The notes beneath the pieces were generated by a model. That model saw nothing but the letters and a program-made list of their open reading frames with translations. It made no database searches and was not told where the DNA came from. A program made the position numbers and the translations under genes. Shown in pieces: positions 18,477-26,139 of a stretch of 45,170 bases of DNA (within the stretch, counting starts at the first letter, position 1; each line of letters begins with the position of its first letter). The stretch is taken from contig JAFLUM010000014.1 of assembly GCA_022508805.1 (NCBI GenBank), positions 1-45,170 of the forward strand, read 5' to 3'. Source of the DNA: Oscillospiraceae bacterium. Lineage in GTDB: Bacteria; Bacillota; Clostridia; Oscillospirales; Acutalibacteraceae.

Positions 18477-18812
18477 TTGAAACGGACGGTAACAATTAAA
18501 AGCAACTGTGATTTCCGTCGTCTGTACGGCAGAGGAAAATCCTTTCAGAGTCCTGCACTGGTTTTATACGTTATGAAAAACCGTGCGGGCATTTGTCGTG
18601 TAGGGATAACTGCATCGAAAAAAATAGGCAACGCAGTTGAGCGTAACCGCTGCCGCAGAATTATCCGTGCGGCATACAGCTCGCTTGAAGGGCAGATCGA
18701 CGGAAATTATGATTTCGTATTCGTGGCAAGATCACGGACAAAGCACTTAAAAAGTACCCGTATTGAGGAGTTAATGCTTTCGCTTTTTAAACAGGCGGGA
18801 GTCATATCGTAA
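18477..18812 (+). CDS. rnpA: Ribonuclease P protein component
   Basis: This 111-residue basic protein is the cofactor of RNase P, which matures tRNA 5' ends. It has the RnpA signature [16 protein letters not shown] and the central [11 protein letters not shown] loop. It starts with TTG, which fits the family N-terminus ([16 protein letters not shown]); the leader has only a weak ribosome site, GGTTTGGG, so translation may be coupled to rpmH 27 bp upstream. The length is normal. Confidence 0.96.
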   Translation: MKRTVTIKSNCDFRRLYGRGKSFQSPALVLYVMKNRAGICRVGITASKKIGNAVERNRCRRIIRAAYSSLEGQIDGNYDFVFVARSRTKHLKSTRIEELMLSLFKQAGVIS

Positions 18813-18822
18813 TTTTTGCAAA

Positions 18823-19047
18823 ATGAAAAAGTTCATTATCGGTGCAATCAGATTTTACCAAAGAAAAATATCCCCTCTTTTCGGACCCAAATGCCGTTAT
18901 CAGCCAACCTGCTCTCAATACGCTTTAGAGGCCGTTGAGAGGTTTGGAGTATTCAAAGGCTCAATTCTTGCTTTATTAAGACTTTTAAGGTGTAACATTT
19001 TCTTTACGGGCGGGTATGACCCCGTTCCCGAAAAAAAGAAAAAGTAA
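18823..19047 (+). CDS. yidD: Membrane protein insertion efficiency factor YidD
   Basis: This 74-residue amphipathic protein carries the family core [19 protein letters not shown] (Cys24, Cys30) and [19 protein letters not shown] (Cys57). It sits at the inner face of the membrane and assists YidC-mediated insertion. It is 10 bp after rnpA and 26 bp before yidC, the universal order. Confidence 0.96.
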   Translation: MKKFIIGAIRFYQRKISPLFGPKCRYQPTCSQYALEAVERFGVFKGSILALLRLLRCNIFFTGGYDPVPEKKKK

Positions 19048-19073
19048 GTCCTTATTAAGCGCGGAGGACATAA

Positions 19074-20054
19074 ATGAATTTTTTAAGAGAAATTGTTTCA
19101 ATCCCATTTGGTTACATCATAAGCTTTTTCTATAATATAAGCGGTAATTATATTCTGTCTTTACTTTTAGTAACCATTTTAGTTAAGCTGATATTACTGC
19201 CTTTTTCTGTTAGACAACAAAAAAGTATGGCTAAAAGCCAGCGGTTACAGCCGAAAATCAGAAGAATTCGTGAAAAATACGCCAATAACCAACAAAAAAT
19301 GCAGGAAGAGATGAACGCTCTCTATCAAAGAGAGGGCTATTCATCCATGACCGGCGGCTGCAGCAACACCATTGTTATGATGATCGTTATGCTGGGTCTT
19401 TCTTTTGTTAACTACAAAACCCTGTCATACGTTCTCCGCATTCCGTCGGATACAGTAAATACAATTACGGCTTTAGCCAGGGAATACGGTGAAGCTGCAA
19501 ATCTTAAGGCGGCCGAGCTTACGGATTTCAGAATAGAGCTTACGGCGATAACTCATTGGAACGAGTTTGATCATACGGGAATTTCACAGGATGTTATAGC
19601 CAAAATAGATGAGTTTATTAAAAATTTCTCACTGTTCGGCGTAAGTCTTTCGGAAACGCCGAGCGTTAAAATGGGAGTTACCCTTTTATGGCTTATTCCC
19701 ATTTTGACGGGAGTTCTCTCACTGACAATGGGTCTTTATACTTATTTAAGACAGAGAAAGACAAATCCCGAAATGGCAAAAAACCCCTCAATGGGCTGTA
19801 TGACTCTTATGTCACCTATTATGAGCGTTTGGTTTTCGTTTTTGTTCCCGGCAAGCGTCGGCGTGTACATTATAATGTCCACATTCCTGTCACTGATTCA
19901 GATGATAATTTTAAATCACACCCATTCACCGAAAAAGGTACTCGCACGTCTTATGGTTGAGGAGACTGTTCAGCACAGGGCGAGAGAAAAGGTACTCAAA
20001 AACGTTGCACAGAATGAGGATGAAAAGAATAACCGAGGTGTAAGTAATGATTAA
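19074..20054 (+). CDS. yidC: Membrane protein insertase YidC/OxaA/SpoIIIJ
   Basis: This 326-residue insertase belongs to the short Gram-positive type. It has no lipobox or cleavable signal; the first helix (~25-44) is followed by the basic SVRQQKSMAKSQRLQPKIRRIREKYANNQQKMQEEM coiled loop, then four more hydrophobic segments and a basic tail. The conserved positive residue in the hydrophilic groove of the first core helix, Arg in most members, is Lys38 here (VTILVKLILLP). The loop before the third core helix is long (~135-185), including LTAITHWNEFDH. The ribosome site is GCGGAGGA. The stop overlaps jag by 8 bp. Confidence 0.96.
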   Translation: MNFLREIVSIPFGYIISFFYNISGNYILSLLLVTILVKLILLPFSVRQQKSMAKSQRLQPKIRRIREKYANNQQKMQEEMNALYQREGYSSMTGGCSNTIVMMIVMLGLSFVNYKTLSYVLRIPSDTVNTITALAREYGEAANLKAAELTDFRIELTAITHWNEFDHTGISQDVIAKIDEFIKNFSLFGVSLSETPSVKMGVTLLWLIPILTGVLSLTMGLYTYLRQRKTNPEMAKNPSMGCMTLMSPIMSVWFSFLFPASVGVYIIMSTFLSLIQMIILNHTHSPKKVLARLMVEETVQHRAREKVLKNVAQNEDEKNNRGVSND

Positions 20055-21018
20055 AGAAGCGATCGGAACGGGTAATACCGTTGACGAGGCTAAGGCTGCC
20101 GCTATGCTGGAGTTGGGCGTCAGCGATTTTGACGATTTTAAGACAGAGGTTTTGCAAACTCCCAGTAAGAAAATTTTAGGACTTTTCGGCGGTTCTCCTG
20201 CAAGGGTCAAGGTAAGCATCGAGTTGCCCGATCCAAAACCGGAGAAAAAGCCCGTTGCAAAGAATAATAATAAAAAGCCCGAGAAGAAAGCTCCCGTTAA
20301 AAACGAGAATAAAAAGGCGCCGAAAGCTCCCGCCCCCGAAAAGGCTAAAGAGCCTGAGCTTCCTTTGGAAGAGACAAACCTTTATAAAGACACGGCAGAC
20401 TACATTAAATCCGTAGTTCTTGCTCTCGGTATACCCGAGTGTGAGATAAAAGAGCGATCAAACAGTGAGGAGATCGCCTTTGAGCTTCTTTGCGGTGACG
20501 ATTACGGCATAATTATCGGCAAACGCGGCGAGACCTTGGATGCTATCCAGTACCTTGCAAGAATGATCGCAAATAAAGGCAATTCAAGCTATAAAAGAGT
20601 GTCCATTAACGTGGGTAACTACCGTGCAAAGCGTGAAGAAACGCTCAAGAGCCTTGCAAAAAAGACTGCTGCAAGAGCAGTCCGTCAGGGCAGAAGCATC
20701 TCTCTTGAGCCTATGAACCCTTATGAGAGAAGAATAATCCACACCGCAGTTCAAGAGGTTGAAGGAGCAACGTCCCATTCCGTCGGCTCTGACCTTGACA
20801 GACGTGTTGTCATTACTCCCGCAGACGGCGGCAGAAACGGCGGCAGACGTAACGGCGGCTACAGAGATCGCGGCAGAAGAGAAAAGAAAGAGGCTTATAA
20901 GCCCGAGATATCTCCCGACAGAGCACCGAAAAGCGATATAGACGGCTCGTCGCTTTACGGAAAAATCGAAATAAGATCGGCCGCTCCCGCACCGGCGGAA
21001 ACAACCGACGGCGAATAA
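20047..21018 (+). CDS. jag: RNA-binding protein Jag/KhpB (EloR)
   Basis: This 323-residue protein has three parts. A Jag_N domain covers ~1-55 (IGTGNTVDEAKAAAMLELG). A Lys/Pro-rich linker follows (~60-105). The KH domain has the GKRG loop (158-161) and LDAIQYLARMIANKG. An R3H domain follows (~200-260) with NPYERRIIHTAVQ. KhpB binds RNA with KhpA and influences cell elongation and wall synthesis in streptococci. The C-terminus adds a Gly/Arg-rich tail (GGRNGGRRNGG), an RGG-like extension that is not universal and may add RNA affinity. It is the last gene of the operon, followed by a terminator. Confidence 0.95.
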   Translation: MIKEAIGTGNTVDEAKAAAMLELGVSDFDDFKTEVLQTPSKKILGLFGGSPARVKVSIELPDPKPEKKPVAKNNNKKPEKKAPVKNENKKAPKAPAPEKAKEPELPLEETNLYKDTADYIKSVVLALGIPECEIKERSNSEEIAFELLCGDDYGIIIGKRGETLDAIQYLARMIANKGNSSYKRVSINVGNYRAKREETLKSLAKKTAARAVRQGRSISLEPMNPYERRIIHTAVQEVEGATSHSVGSDLDRRVVITPADGGRNGGRRNGGYRDRGRREKKEAYKPEISPDRAPKSDIDGSSLYGKIEIRSAAPAPAETTDGE

Positions 21019-21031
21019 ACCAATTTCAACT

Positions 21032-21058
21032 AAACGGCGGCTTTTCCGCCGTTTTTTT
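21032..21058 (+). terminator. Rho-independent terminator after jag
   Basis: A 7-bp GC-rich stem ACGGCGG/CCGCCGT (21034-21052, loop CTTTT) is followed by seven T residues. It ends the rpmH-jag operon. Confidence 0.92.
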
Positions 21059-21065
21059 ATAAAAG

Positions 21066-21152
21066 TTGAAGGGGACGATGCCCTCATCGTCCCGCAGCAC
21101 GTTTAAATTTTATTTGTAATCCAAGGGCAGGTGTGGGCACCTGCCCCTACAA
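21066..21152 (+). repeat. Double-hairpin intergenic repeat, family 1, copy B
   Basis: Two hairpins are joined by an AT-rich core: GGGACGATG/CATCGTCCC at one end and GGGCAGGTG/CACCTGCCC at the other, ending in CCCCTACAA. It lies between the jag terminator and mnmG. It is the same element as copy A (13715-13801, inverted) and copy C (24966-25043). Confidence 0.85.
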
Positions 21153-21179
21153 GATAACATCTGAAAGGAGAGGCGCATT

Positions 21180-23060
21180 ATGGAATACTTTGCAAAGGAA
21201 TATGACGTTGCGGTTATCGGCGCAGGTCACGCGGGGATAGAAGCGTCTCTCGCGGCGGCACGGCTGGGCGCTTCCGTTATTGTATTTACGGTAAATCTCG
21301 ACTGGGTGGGCAATATGCCCTGCAACCCCTCAATCGGCGGCACGTCAAAGGGGCATCTTGTCCGTGAAATTGATGCGCTGGGCGGCGAGATGGGCAAAGC
21401 ATCCGATAAAAACTCCATTCAAATAAGAATGCTCAACCGCGGAAAAGGTCCTGCTGTACATTCACTCCGTGCCCAAATCGACAGACGTGAATACTCTGCA
21501 TATATGAAGCACGTTTTGGAAACACAGGATAACCTTGACCTAAAGCAGGGTGAGATCGTTGATATATATAAAAAGGACGGACTTTTCTACCTTAAAACAA
21601 AGCTTGAGGCAGTGTATTCTGCTAAGGCTGTGGTGCTTGCCACGGGAACATTTTTAGGCGGCAGAGTGTATATCGGCGATATTTCTTATGAGAGCGGTCC
21701 CGACGGAATGTTCCCTGCCACGGAGCTTTCAAATGCCCTTAAAAAGCTGAATATACCCCTTCGGCGCTTTAAAACGGGCACACCGCCGAGAGTCAACAGA
21801 CGGAGCGTTGATTTTTCACAGCTTGAAATTCAGGAGGGCGACGATTCCCCTGTTCCGTTTTCATTTGATACGGATACCGAACTCGAAAACAAGGCTGTTT
21901 GCCACATTACTTATACAAATGAAGATACAAAGCGAATAATCCTTGACAATATCCACCGTTCTCCCCTGTATTCGGGGAAAATTGAGGGTGTTGGTCCGCG
22001 CTACTGCCCGAGTATTGAGGACAAAATAGTGCGTTTTTCCGAAAAAGAACGCCATCAGCTTTTTATTGAGCCCTGCGGACTTGAAACGGAAGAATTATAC
22101 CTGCAGGGTATGTCCTCATCACTGCCCGAGGACGTTCAGCTTAAATTTTTACGCAGCATAAAGGGACTTGAAAACGTTGAGATAATGCGTACGGCGTACG
22201 CCATTGAATATGACTGCGTTGACCCGCTTGCGCTGAAAGCCTCTTTGGAATTTACCAATATTGACGGACTTTTCGGTGCGGGTCAGTTTAACGGCTCATC
22301 GGGCTATGAAGAGGCCGCCGCACAGGGTCTTATTGCAGGCATAAACGCGGCGAGAAAGGTTCAAGGCAAAGAACCGTTTATTCTTGACAGGGCAAGTTCA
22401 TATATAGGTACGCTCATTGACGATCTCGTCACAAAGGGCTGCTCCGACCCATACAGAATGATGACCTCACGCAGTGAGTACAGGTTACTGCTCCGTCAGG
22501 ACAATGCGGATATCCGTTTAACCCCCTACGGCTATGAGGTCGGTCTCGTATCCGATGAAAAATACGAAAGATTACAGAAAAAATTAGAGCTTATAAAACT
22601 TGAGCGCGAAAGAGTTGAAAGCACCACCGTCGCACCGTCGGAGGAAATAAACGTAATGCTTGTTTCACGTGAAACGGCTCCCATGAAAACGGGCATCAAG
22701 CTCGCTGAGCTTATAAAACGTCCGCAGTTAGATTATGCTTGCCTTACTCCCTTCGACAAAAATCGACCCGATTTGCCTGACGAAGTCTTTGAACAGGTTG
22801 AAATCGACTTGAAATATGAGGGATACATAAAACGTCAACAGGCAAAGGTCAGCGAGATGCGCCGCCTTGAGGTTATGCGTATTCCCGATGATATAGACTA
22901 TGATGACGTGTATTCACTCAGACTTGAAGCTCGGGAAAAGCTGAAAAAAATCCGCCCCGAAAGCGTGGGACAGGCTTCGCGAATAAGCGGAGTGTCTCCG
23001 TCGGATATATCCGTACTGCTCATACATTTAAAAAGGAAAAATAACGATGTTTCTCAATGA
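21180..23060 (+). CDS. mnmG: tRNA uridine 5-carboxymethylaminomethyl modification enzyme MnmG
   Basis: This 626-residue FAD protein partners MnmE (3305-4666) to modify wobble U34. It has the Rossmann motif GAGHAG (14-19), the MnmG signature PCNPSIGGTSKGH, and the C-terminal GidA-associated domain with YSLRLEAREKLKKIRPESVGQASRISGVSPSDI. The ATG has a GAAAGGAG ribosome site. Length is normal. A near-perfect parS site (22661-22676) is embedded in the codons for Val-Ser-Arg-Glu-Thr. The stop overlaps rsmG by 14 bp. Confidence 0.98.
   Translation: MEYFAKEYDVAVIGAGHAGIEASLAAARLGASVIVFTVNLDWVGNMPCNPSIGGTSKGHLVREIDALGGEMGKASDKNSIQIRMLNRGKGPAVHSLRAQIDRREYSAYMKHVLETQDNLDLKQGEIVDIYKKDGLFYLKTKLEAVYSAKAVVLATGTFLGGRVYIGDISYESGPDGMFPATELSNALKKLNIPLRRFKTGTPPRVNRRSVDFSQLEIQEGDDSPVPFSFDTDTELENKAVCHITYTNEDTKRIILDNIHRSPLYSGKIEGVGPRYCPSIEDKIVRFSEKERHQLFIEPCGLETEELYLQGMSSSLPEDVQLKFLRSIKGLENVEIMRTAYAIEYDCVDPLALKASLEFTNIDGLFGAGQFNGSSGYEEAAAQGLIAGINAARKVQGKEPFILDRASSYIGTLIDDLVTKGCSDPYRMMTSRSEYRLLLRQDNADIRLTPYGYEVGLVSDEKYERLQKKLELIKLERERVESTTVAPSEEINVMLVSRETAPMKTGIKLAELIKRPQLDYACLTPFDKNRPDLPDEVFEQVEIDLKYEGYIKRQQAKVSEMRRLEVMRIPDDIDYDDVYSLRLEAREKLKKIRPESVGQASRISGVSPSDISVLLIHLKRKNNDVSQ
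22661..22676. promoter_or_regulatory. parS: parS-like centromere site inside mnmG
   Basis: TGTTTCACGTGAAACG differs from the consensus parS TGTTTCACGTGAAACA only in the last base. It lies in the coding sequence of mnmG, 2.5 kb from the perfect site at 25130. ParB/Spo0J sites within coding sequence close to the origin are usual in Firmicutes. Confidence 0.85.
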
Positions 23061-23763
23061 AAAGCTTTTTTACGGTACAATTGAAAATCTCGGCGTAAGC
23101 ATTGACGCGGGTGCTTTTGCCCGTCTTGACCGCTTTGCGGAAATGCTGGTGGAGACGAACAAGAGCTTTAACCTTACAGCAATAACCGAGCCCGACGACG
23201 TGACGGTAAAGCATTTCGCTGACAGTCTGTCCGTATTTAAATTTGCCGATATCCCCGAAAATGCGAGCATTATTGACGTGGGGACGGGTGCGGGCTTCCC
23301 CGGTCTGGTTTTAAAGCTTGCCCGCCCCGATATCCGTATGACCTTTCTCGACAGCACGCGGAAAAAGCTTGGATTTATTGAAAGTGTGCTTTCGGAAAAC
23401 GGCTTGAGTGCCGATATAGTTCATATGCGTGCGGAAGAGGCTGCAAGACTGCCAAAATACCGTGAAAAATTCGATTTTGCCACGGCTCGGGCGGTGGCAT
23501 CACTCCCCGTTCTTTCCGAATACTGTCTGCCCTTTGTTAAAACGGGCGGTACGTTCATTTCAATGAAATCCGCCGACAGCACCGAAGAAATTGACATCGC
23601 AAAAAGTGCTATTTCTATACTTGGCGGTAAAATTTTCCAAAATCAAGTGTTCGATCTTGTCGAAAACACTCCCCGCCGAATAATTTTAATTAAAAAGAAT
23701 TCGCAAACCCCGACAAAATACCCCCGCCCGTCTGCACAAATCTCCAAAAAGCCCTTAAAATAA
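23047..23763 (+). CDS. rsmG: 16S rRNA (guanine527-N7)-methyltransferase RsmG
   Basis: This 238-residue SAM-dependent methyltransferase modifies G527 of 16S rRNA. It has the SAM motif IIDVGTGAGFPGL (75-87), NLTAITEPDDVTVKHFADSL upstream of it and FDFATARAVASLPVLSEYCLP downstream, all in family order. A basic C-terminal tail follows the last strand (KKNSQTPTKYPR). It overlaps mnmG by 14 bp, in the usual mnmG-rsmG pair, with an AAGGAAA ribosome site. Confidence 0.96.
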   Translation: MFLNEKLFYGTIENLGVSIDAGAFARLDRFAEMLVETNKSFNLTAITEPDDVTVKHFADSLSVFKFADIPENASIIDVGTGAGFPGLVLKLARPDIRMTFLDSTRKKLGFIESVLSENGLSADIVHMRAEEAARLPKYREKFDFATARAVASLPVLSEYCLPFVKTGGTFISMKSADSTEEIDIAKSAISILGGKIFQNQVFDLVENTPRRIILIKKNSQTPTKYPRPSAQISKKPLK

Positions 23764-23876
23764 AGGAGAATACCCGCAAATACAAGGGGATTTTGACAAA
23801 CGGTTTTTCTTTACAATCAAGCCTTCGCCGTGCTATTATCTTGTTGTCAAGGACAAGCACGGCGGAGGTTTTATTT

Positions 23877-24701
23877 ATGAAAAGGCAAAACAAGGTCCGG
23901 ACCGAAAACAAAATACTTTTGATCCCTCAAAGCGACATTCTCCCAAATCCGAATCAACCGCGTAAACGGTTCGATTACGAAGAGCTTGAGGGATTGGCTC
24001 AAAGTATCCGTGCCAACGGTATTCTTCAGCCGCTTATAGTAAGACAGCTTGAAAGCGGCAAATTCGAGCTTGTTGCGGGCGAGCGCAGGCTTCGTGCCGC
24101 AAGGCTCATCGGGCTCACTAAAGTGCCATGCGTTGTGGGCGACATCTCTGAGACCGAGTCTGCCGTGTTTGCCGTCCTTGAAAATCTGCAAAGGCAGAAT
24201 CTCGATTATTTTGAAGAGGCAGAGGCGCTGGCAACGCTCGTCAGCGACTACCATATGGGTCAGGACGAGCTTTGCAAAAAGCTGGGCAAGGCGCAGTCAA
24301 CGCTCTCTAACAAGCTGAGACTTTTAAAGCTCAGCGACGAGATGCGCTATCAGATAAGCCGCGCGGGACTTTCCGAACGCCATGCAAGGGCTCTGCTTGC
24401 AATTGACGACGAGGTACAGCGCAACCGTGCCCTCTCAATAATAATCGACAGGCATTTAACTGTCAGCGAGAGCGAATCGCTCATCGACCAAATGCTTCGC
24501 AAAAACGAATCACCCAAAAAGCAGATGCTGCGAGGCTTTAAAGATATCCGCATATTCATAAACACGCTCAATAACGCGGTCGACACCATACGCAGAGCGG
24601 GAATAGATGCCGATTCCGTCAAAACCGAAACGGACGAATACGTGGAGTACATAGTTCGCATACCAAAAATTGAGGACAATGTCCGCAAGGCAGCGACCTG
24701 A
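23877..24701 (+). CDS. noc: ParB-family nucleoid occlusion protein (Noc-like)
   Basis: This 274-residue ParB-family DNA-binding protein has an N-terminal CTPase fold with box I LVAGERRLRAARLIGL (~65-80) and ENLQRQNLDYFEEAEAL. A helix-turn-helix (DELCKKLGKAQSTLSNKLRLLKL) and a short C-terminal domain follow. The order rsmG-noc-parA-parB matches Bacillus, so the first ParB homologue is taken as Noc, which binds its own sites and keeps division off the nucleoid. No classical Noc site (ATTTCCCGGGAAAT) was seen in the window. An in-frame upstream start at 23793 is rejected: GGCGGAGG at 23861-23868 is ideally placed for the ATG at 23877, and likely promoter elements (TTTACA/TATTAT) lie within the longer reading. 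Confidence 0.82.
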   Translation: MKRQNKVRTENKILLIPQSDILPNPNQPRKRFDYEELEGLAQSIRANGILQPLIVRQLESGKFELVAGERRLRAARLIGLTKVPCVVGDISETESAVFAVLENLQRQNLDYFEEAEALATLVSDYHMGQDELCKKLGKAQSTLSNKLRLLKLSDEMRYQISRAGLSERHARALLAIDDEVQRNRALSIIIDRHLTVSESESLIDQMLRKNESPKKQMLRGFKDIRIFINTLNNAVDTIRRAGIDADSVKTETDEYVEYIVRIPKIEDNVRKAAT

Positions 24702-24731
24702 GTAGCCGTCGGTTACATAATTTCTTTCGTT

Positions 24732-24782
24732 AAAAACGCCGGTTATCCCCCGATGACAGGACGATGAGTCCGCGGTGTTTTT
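24732..24782 (+). ncRNA. Structured segment after noc, function unknown
   Basis: A 9-bp helix (24732-24740 with 24774-24782) closes a loop holding a perfect GGAC/GTCC hairpin (24759-24771). CGATGA occurs twice in the loop. Right after it comes a GTGGC-GAGA-GCCAC hairpin (24788-24801), and the series ends in the terminator at 24835-24870. The set could be a 3' UTR, an attenuator or a small RNA; I could not match it to a known riboswitch or ribozyme. Confidence 0.35.
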
Positions 24783-24834
24783 ATAAAGTGGCGAGAGCCA
24801 CCCATATCCTTCTCTTTCACACCCCACATCCACA

Positions 24835-24873
24835 GCGAAAGGCTTCTCGCAAGAGGAGTCTTTTGCTGTTTTT
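24835..24873 (+). terminator. Rho-independent terminator downstream of noc
   Basis: A long nearly perfect stem (24835-24848 with 24853-24866) is capped by a GCAA tetraloop and followed by TGTTTTT. It separates noc from parA. Confidence 0.85.
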
Positions 24874-24965
24874 AGATGTTAGATTTTAGATGTGATATAG
24901 GAATCTAACTTCATAACATTAACTAAAGTGATACACTAAACATCGAATCCCCTTGTCAGGGGCAG

Positions 24966-25043
24966 TTGTAGGGGACGATGACCCCATCGCCCAGCAACAC
25001 TTATCAGTAACTCACGGGCGGGTGTGGGCACCCGCCCCTACTA
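24966..25043 (+). repeat. Double-hairpin intergenic repeat, family 1, copy C
   Basis: It starts TTGTAGGGGACGATG and ends in a GGGCGGGTG/CACCCGCCC hairpin followed by CCTACTAC. The second stem carries a compensating change relative to copy B (GGGCGGGTG/CACCCGCCC against GGGCAGGTG/CACCTGCCC), which suggests the hairpin itself is maintained. The first stem is decayed (CATCGCCC). Confidence 0.8.
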
Positions 25044-25129
25044 CTCCCACAACAAAAAGCGTAGGTTTAATCTTTACTTCCCATCGGGGTAGAAATTTTC
25101 TAAATATGCAAACCTACCCGACTCAAAAA

Positions 25130-25145
25130 TGTTTCACGTGAAACA
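25130..25145. promoter_or_regulatory. parS: Perfect parS centromere site
   Basis: TGTTTCACGTGAAACA is the exact 16-bp parS palindrome recognised by Spo0J/ParB. It is in the noc-parA gap, 216 bp before the parA start, and would nucleate ParB spreading at the origin. The rest of the 24702-25361 gap holds the structured segment, terminator, repeat copy C and an AT-rich parA promoter region with -10 TATACT at 25285-25290. Confidence 0.97.
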
Positions 25146-25361
25146 TTCATAAATAACTTTCAGTGAAATGAGGGAAAATAAACCGTAGTGAAGTTATCTT
25201 ATGCAAAAGCAACATAAATTTATATAAATTTTTGCCAAAACGTAAAATTTGCGATTTTTACTTTAATTTTTCGGACAGATATGTTATACTGTTATAAATA
25301 TTTTCGGGCAGAGGACGTTTTGCATTATAAAAAACGCCTTTTTCCGTTCGGAGTGGGACAT

Positions 25362-26135
25362 TTGGCTAAAGTCGTTTCAATAATCAACCAAAAGGGCGGC
25401 GTGGGTAAAACCACGACTGCCGTAAGCCTTGCCGCCGCAGTGGGCGCGAAGGGCTTTAGGGTGTTGCTTGCGGATATCGACCCACAGGGCAATTCTACAA
25501 GCGGCTTCGGCATAAACAAGCGCAGTATTGCCGCCTCATCTTACGATATCCTCACAGGCGATATTGATGCAAAGAAGGCCGTCGTAAAAACGGCGTTTGA
25601 AAATGTCGATATGATCCCTGCAAATCTTGATTTGGCGGGAGCGGAAATAGAGCTTATTGAAATGGACAAGCGTGAAAGCCGCTTAAAGCCTGCCGTGGCA
25701 CAGCTTTGGAACGATTACGACTACATTTTCTTTGACTGTCCCCCCTCTCTTGGGCTTATAACCGTCAACGCTCTGACTGCATCCGATACGTTTTTAGTGC
25801 CCGTGCAGTGTGAGTTTTACGCTTTAGAGGGCTTGGCTCAGCTTATGGCGACTGTCAGACGGGTAAAAAGACTTTACAATCCGCATATTGAGCTTGAGGG
25901 CGTTTTGCAGACTATGTACGACGGCAGACTGAATTTAACACAGCAGGTCGTCAGCGAAATAAAGAAATTTTTCCCAAATAAGGTGTACAAAACGACCATA
26001 CCGAGAAATGTCCGTTTGTCCGAGGCTCCAAGCTACGGTGAGCCCATAATATATTATGATAAGAGCTCCAAGGGAGCGGTCGCCTATATGGCGTTTGCAG
26101 AGGAATTTTTATCACAGCAGAAAAAGTCGGGGTGA
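25362..26135 (+). CDS. parA: Chromosome partitioning ATPase ParA/Soj
   Basis: This 257-residue Walker-type ATPase moves or separates origins with ParB. The deviant Walker A KGGVGKTT is at 11-18, Walker A' is DIDPQGNSTSGFG, and FDCPPSLGLITVNAL follows. No N-terminal helix-turn-helix is present, so it is the chromosomal Soj type. The TTG start at 25362 is chosen because GGAG (25350-25353) lies 8 bp upstream and the translation then begins with the family-typical AKVVSIINQKGG. The ATG at 25281 would add 27 unrelated residues and overlaps a likely -10 (TATACT, 25285-25290). The stop is 4 bp from parB. Confidence 0.95.
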   Translation: MAKVVSIINQKGGVGKTTTAVSLAAAVGAKGFRVLLADIDPQGNSTSGFGINKRSIAASSYDILTGDIDAKKAVVKTAFENVDMIPANLDLAGAEIELIEMDKRESRLKPAVAQLWNDYDYIFFDCPPSLGLITVNALTASDTFLVPVQCEFYALEGLAQLMATVRRVKRLYNPHIELEGVLQTMYDGRLNLTQQVVSEIKKFFPNKVYKTTIPRNVRLSEAPSYGEPIIYYDKSSKGAVAYMAFAEEFLSQQKKSG

Positions 26136-26139
26136 ATGA

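Noticed and set aside
23793-23876. Longer Noc reading from 23793
   Set aside because: It would include the probable promoter; GGCGGAGG is placed for the ATG at 23877.
24750-24785. Hammerhead-like ribozyme, from GATGAGTCC
   Set aside because: The hammerhead core CTGATGA...GAAA...TH is incomplete: no GAAA follows the stem and no cleavage-site helix fits.
25281-25361. N-terminal extension of ParA from an ATG at 25281
   Set aside because: The extra 27 residues have no ParA similarity and overlap a likely -10 hexamer; the TTG at 25362 has a good ribosome site.
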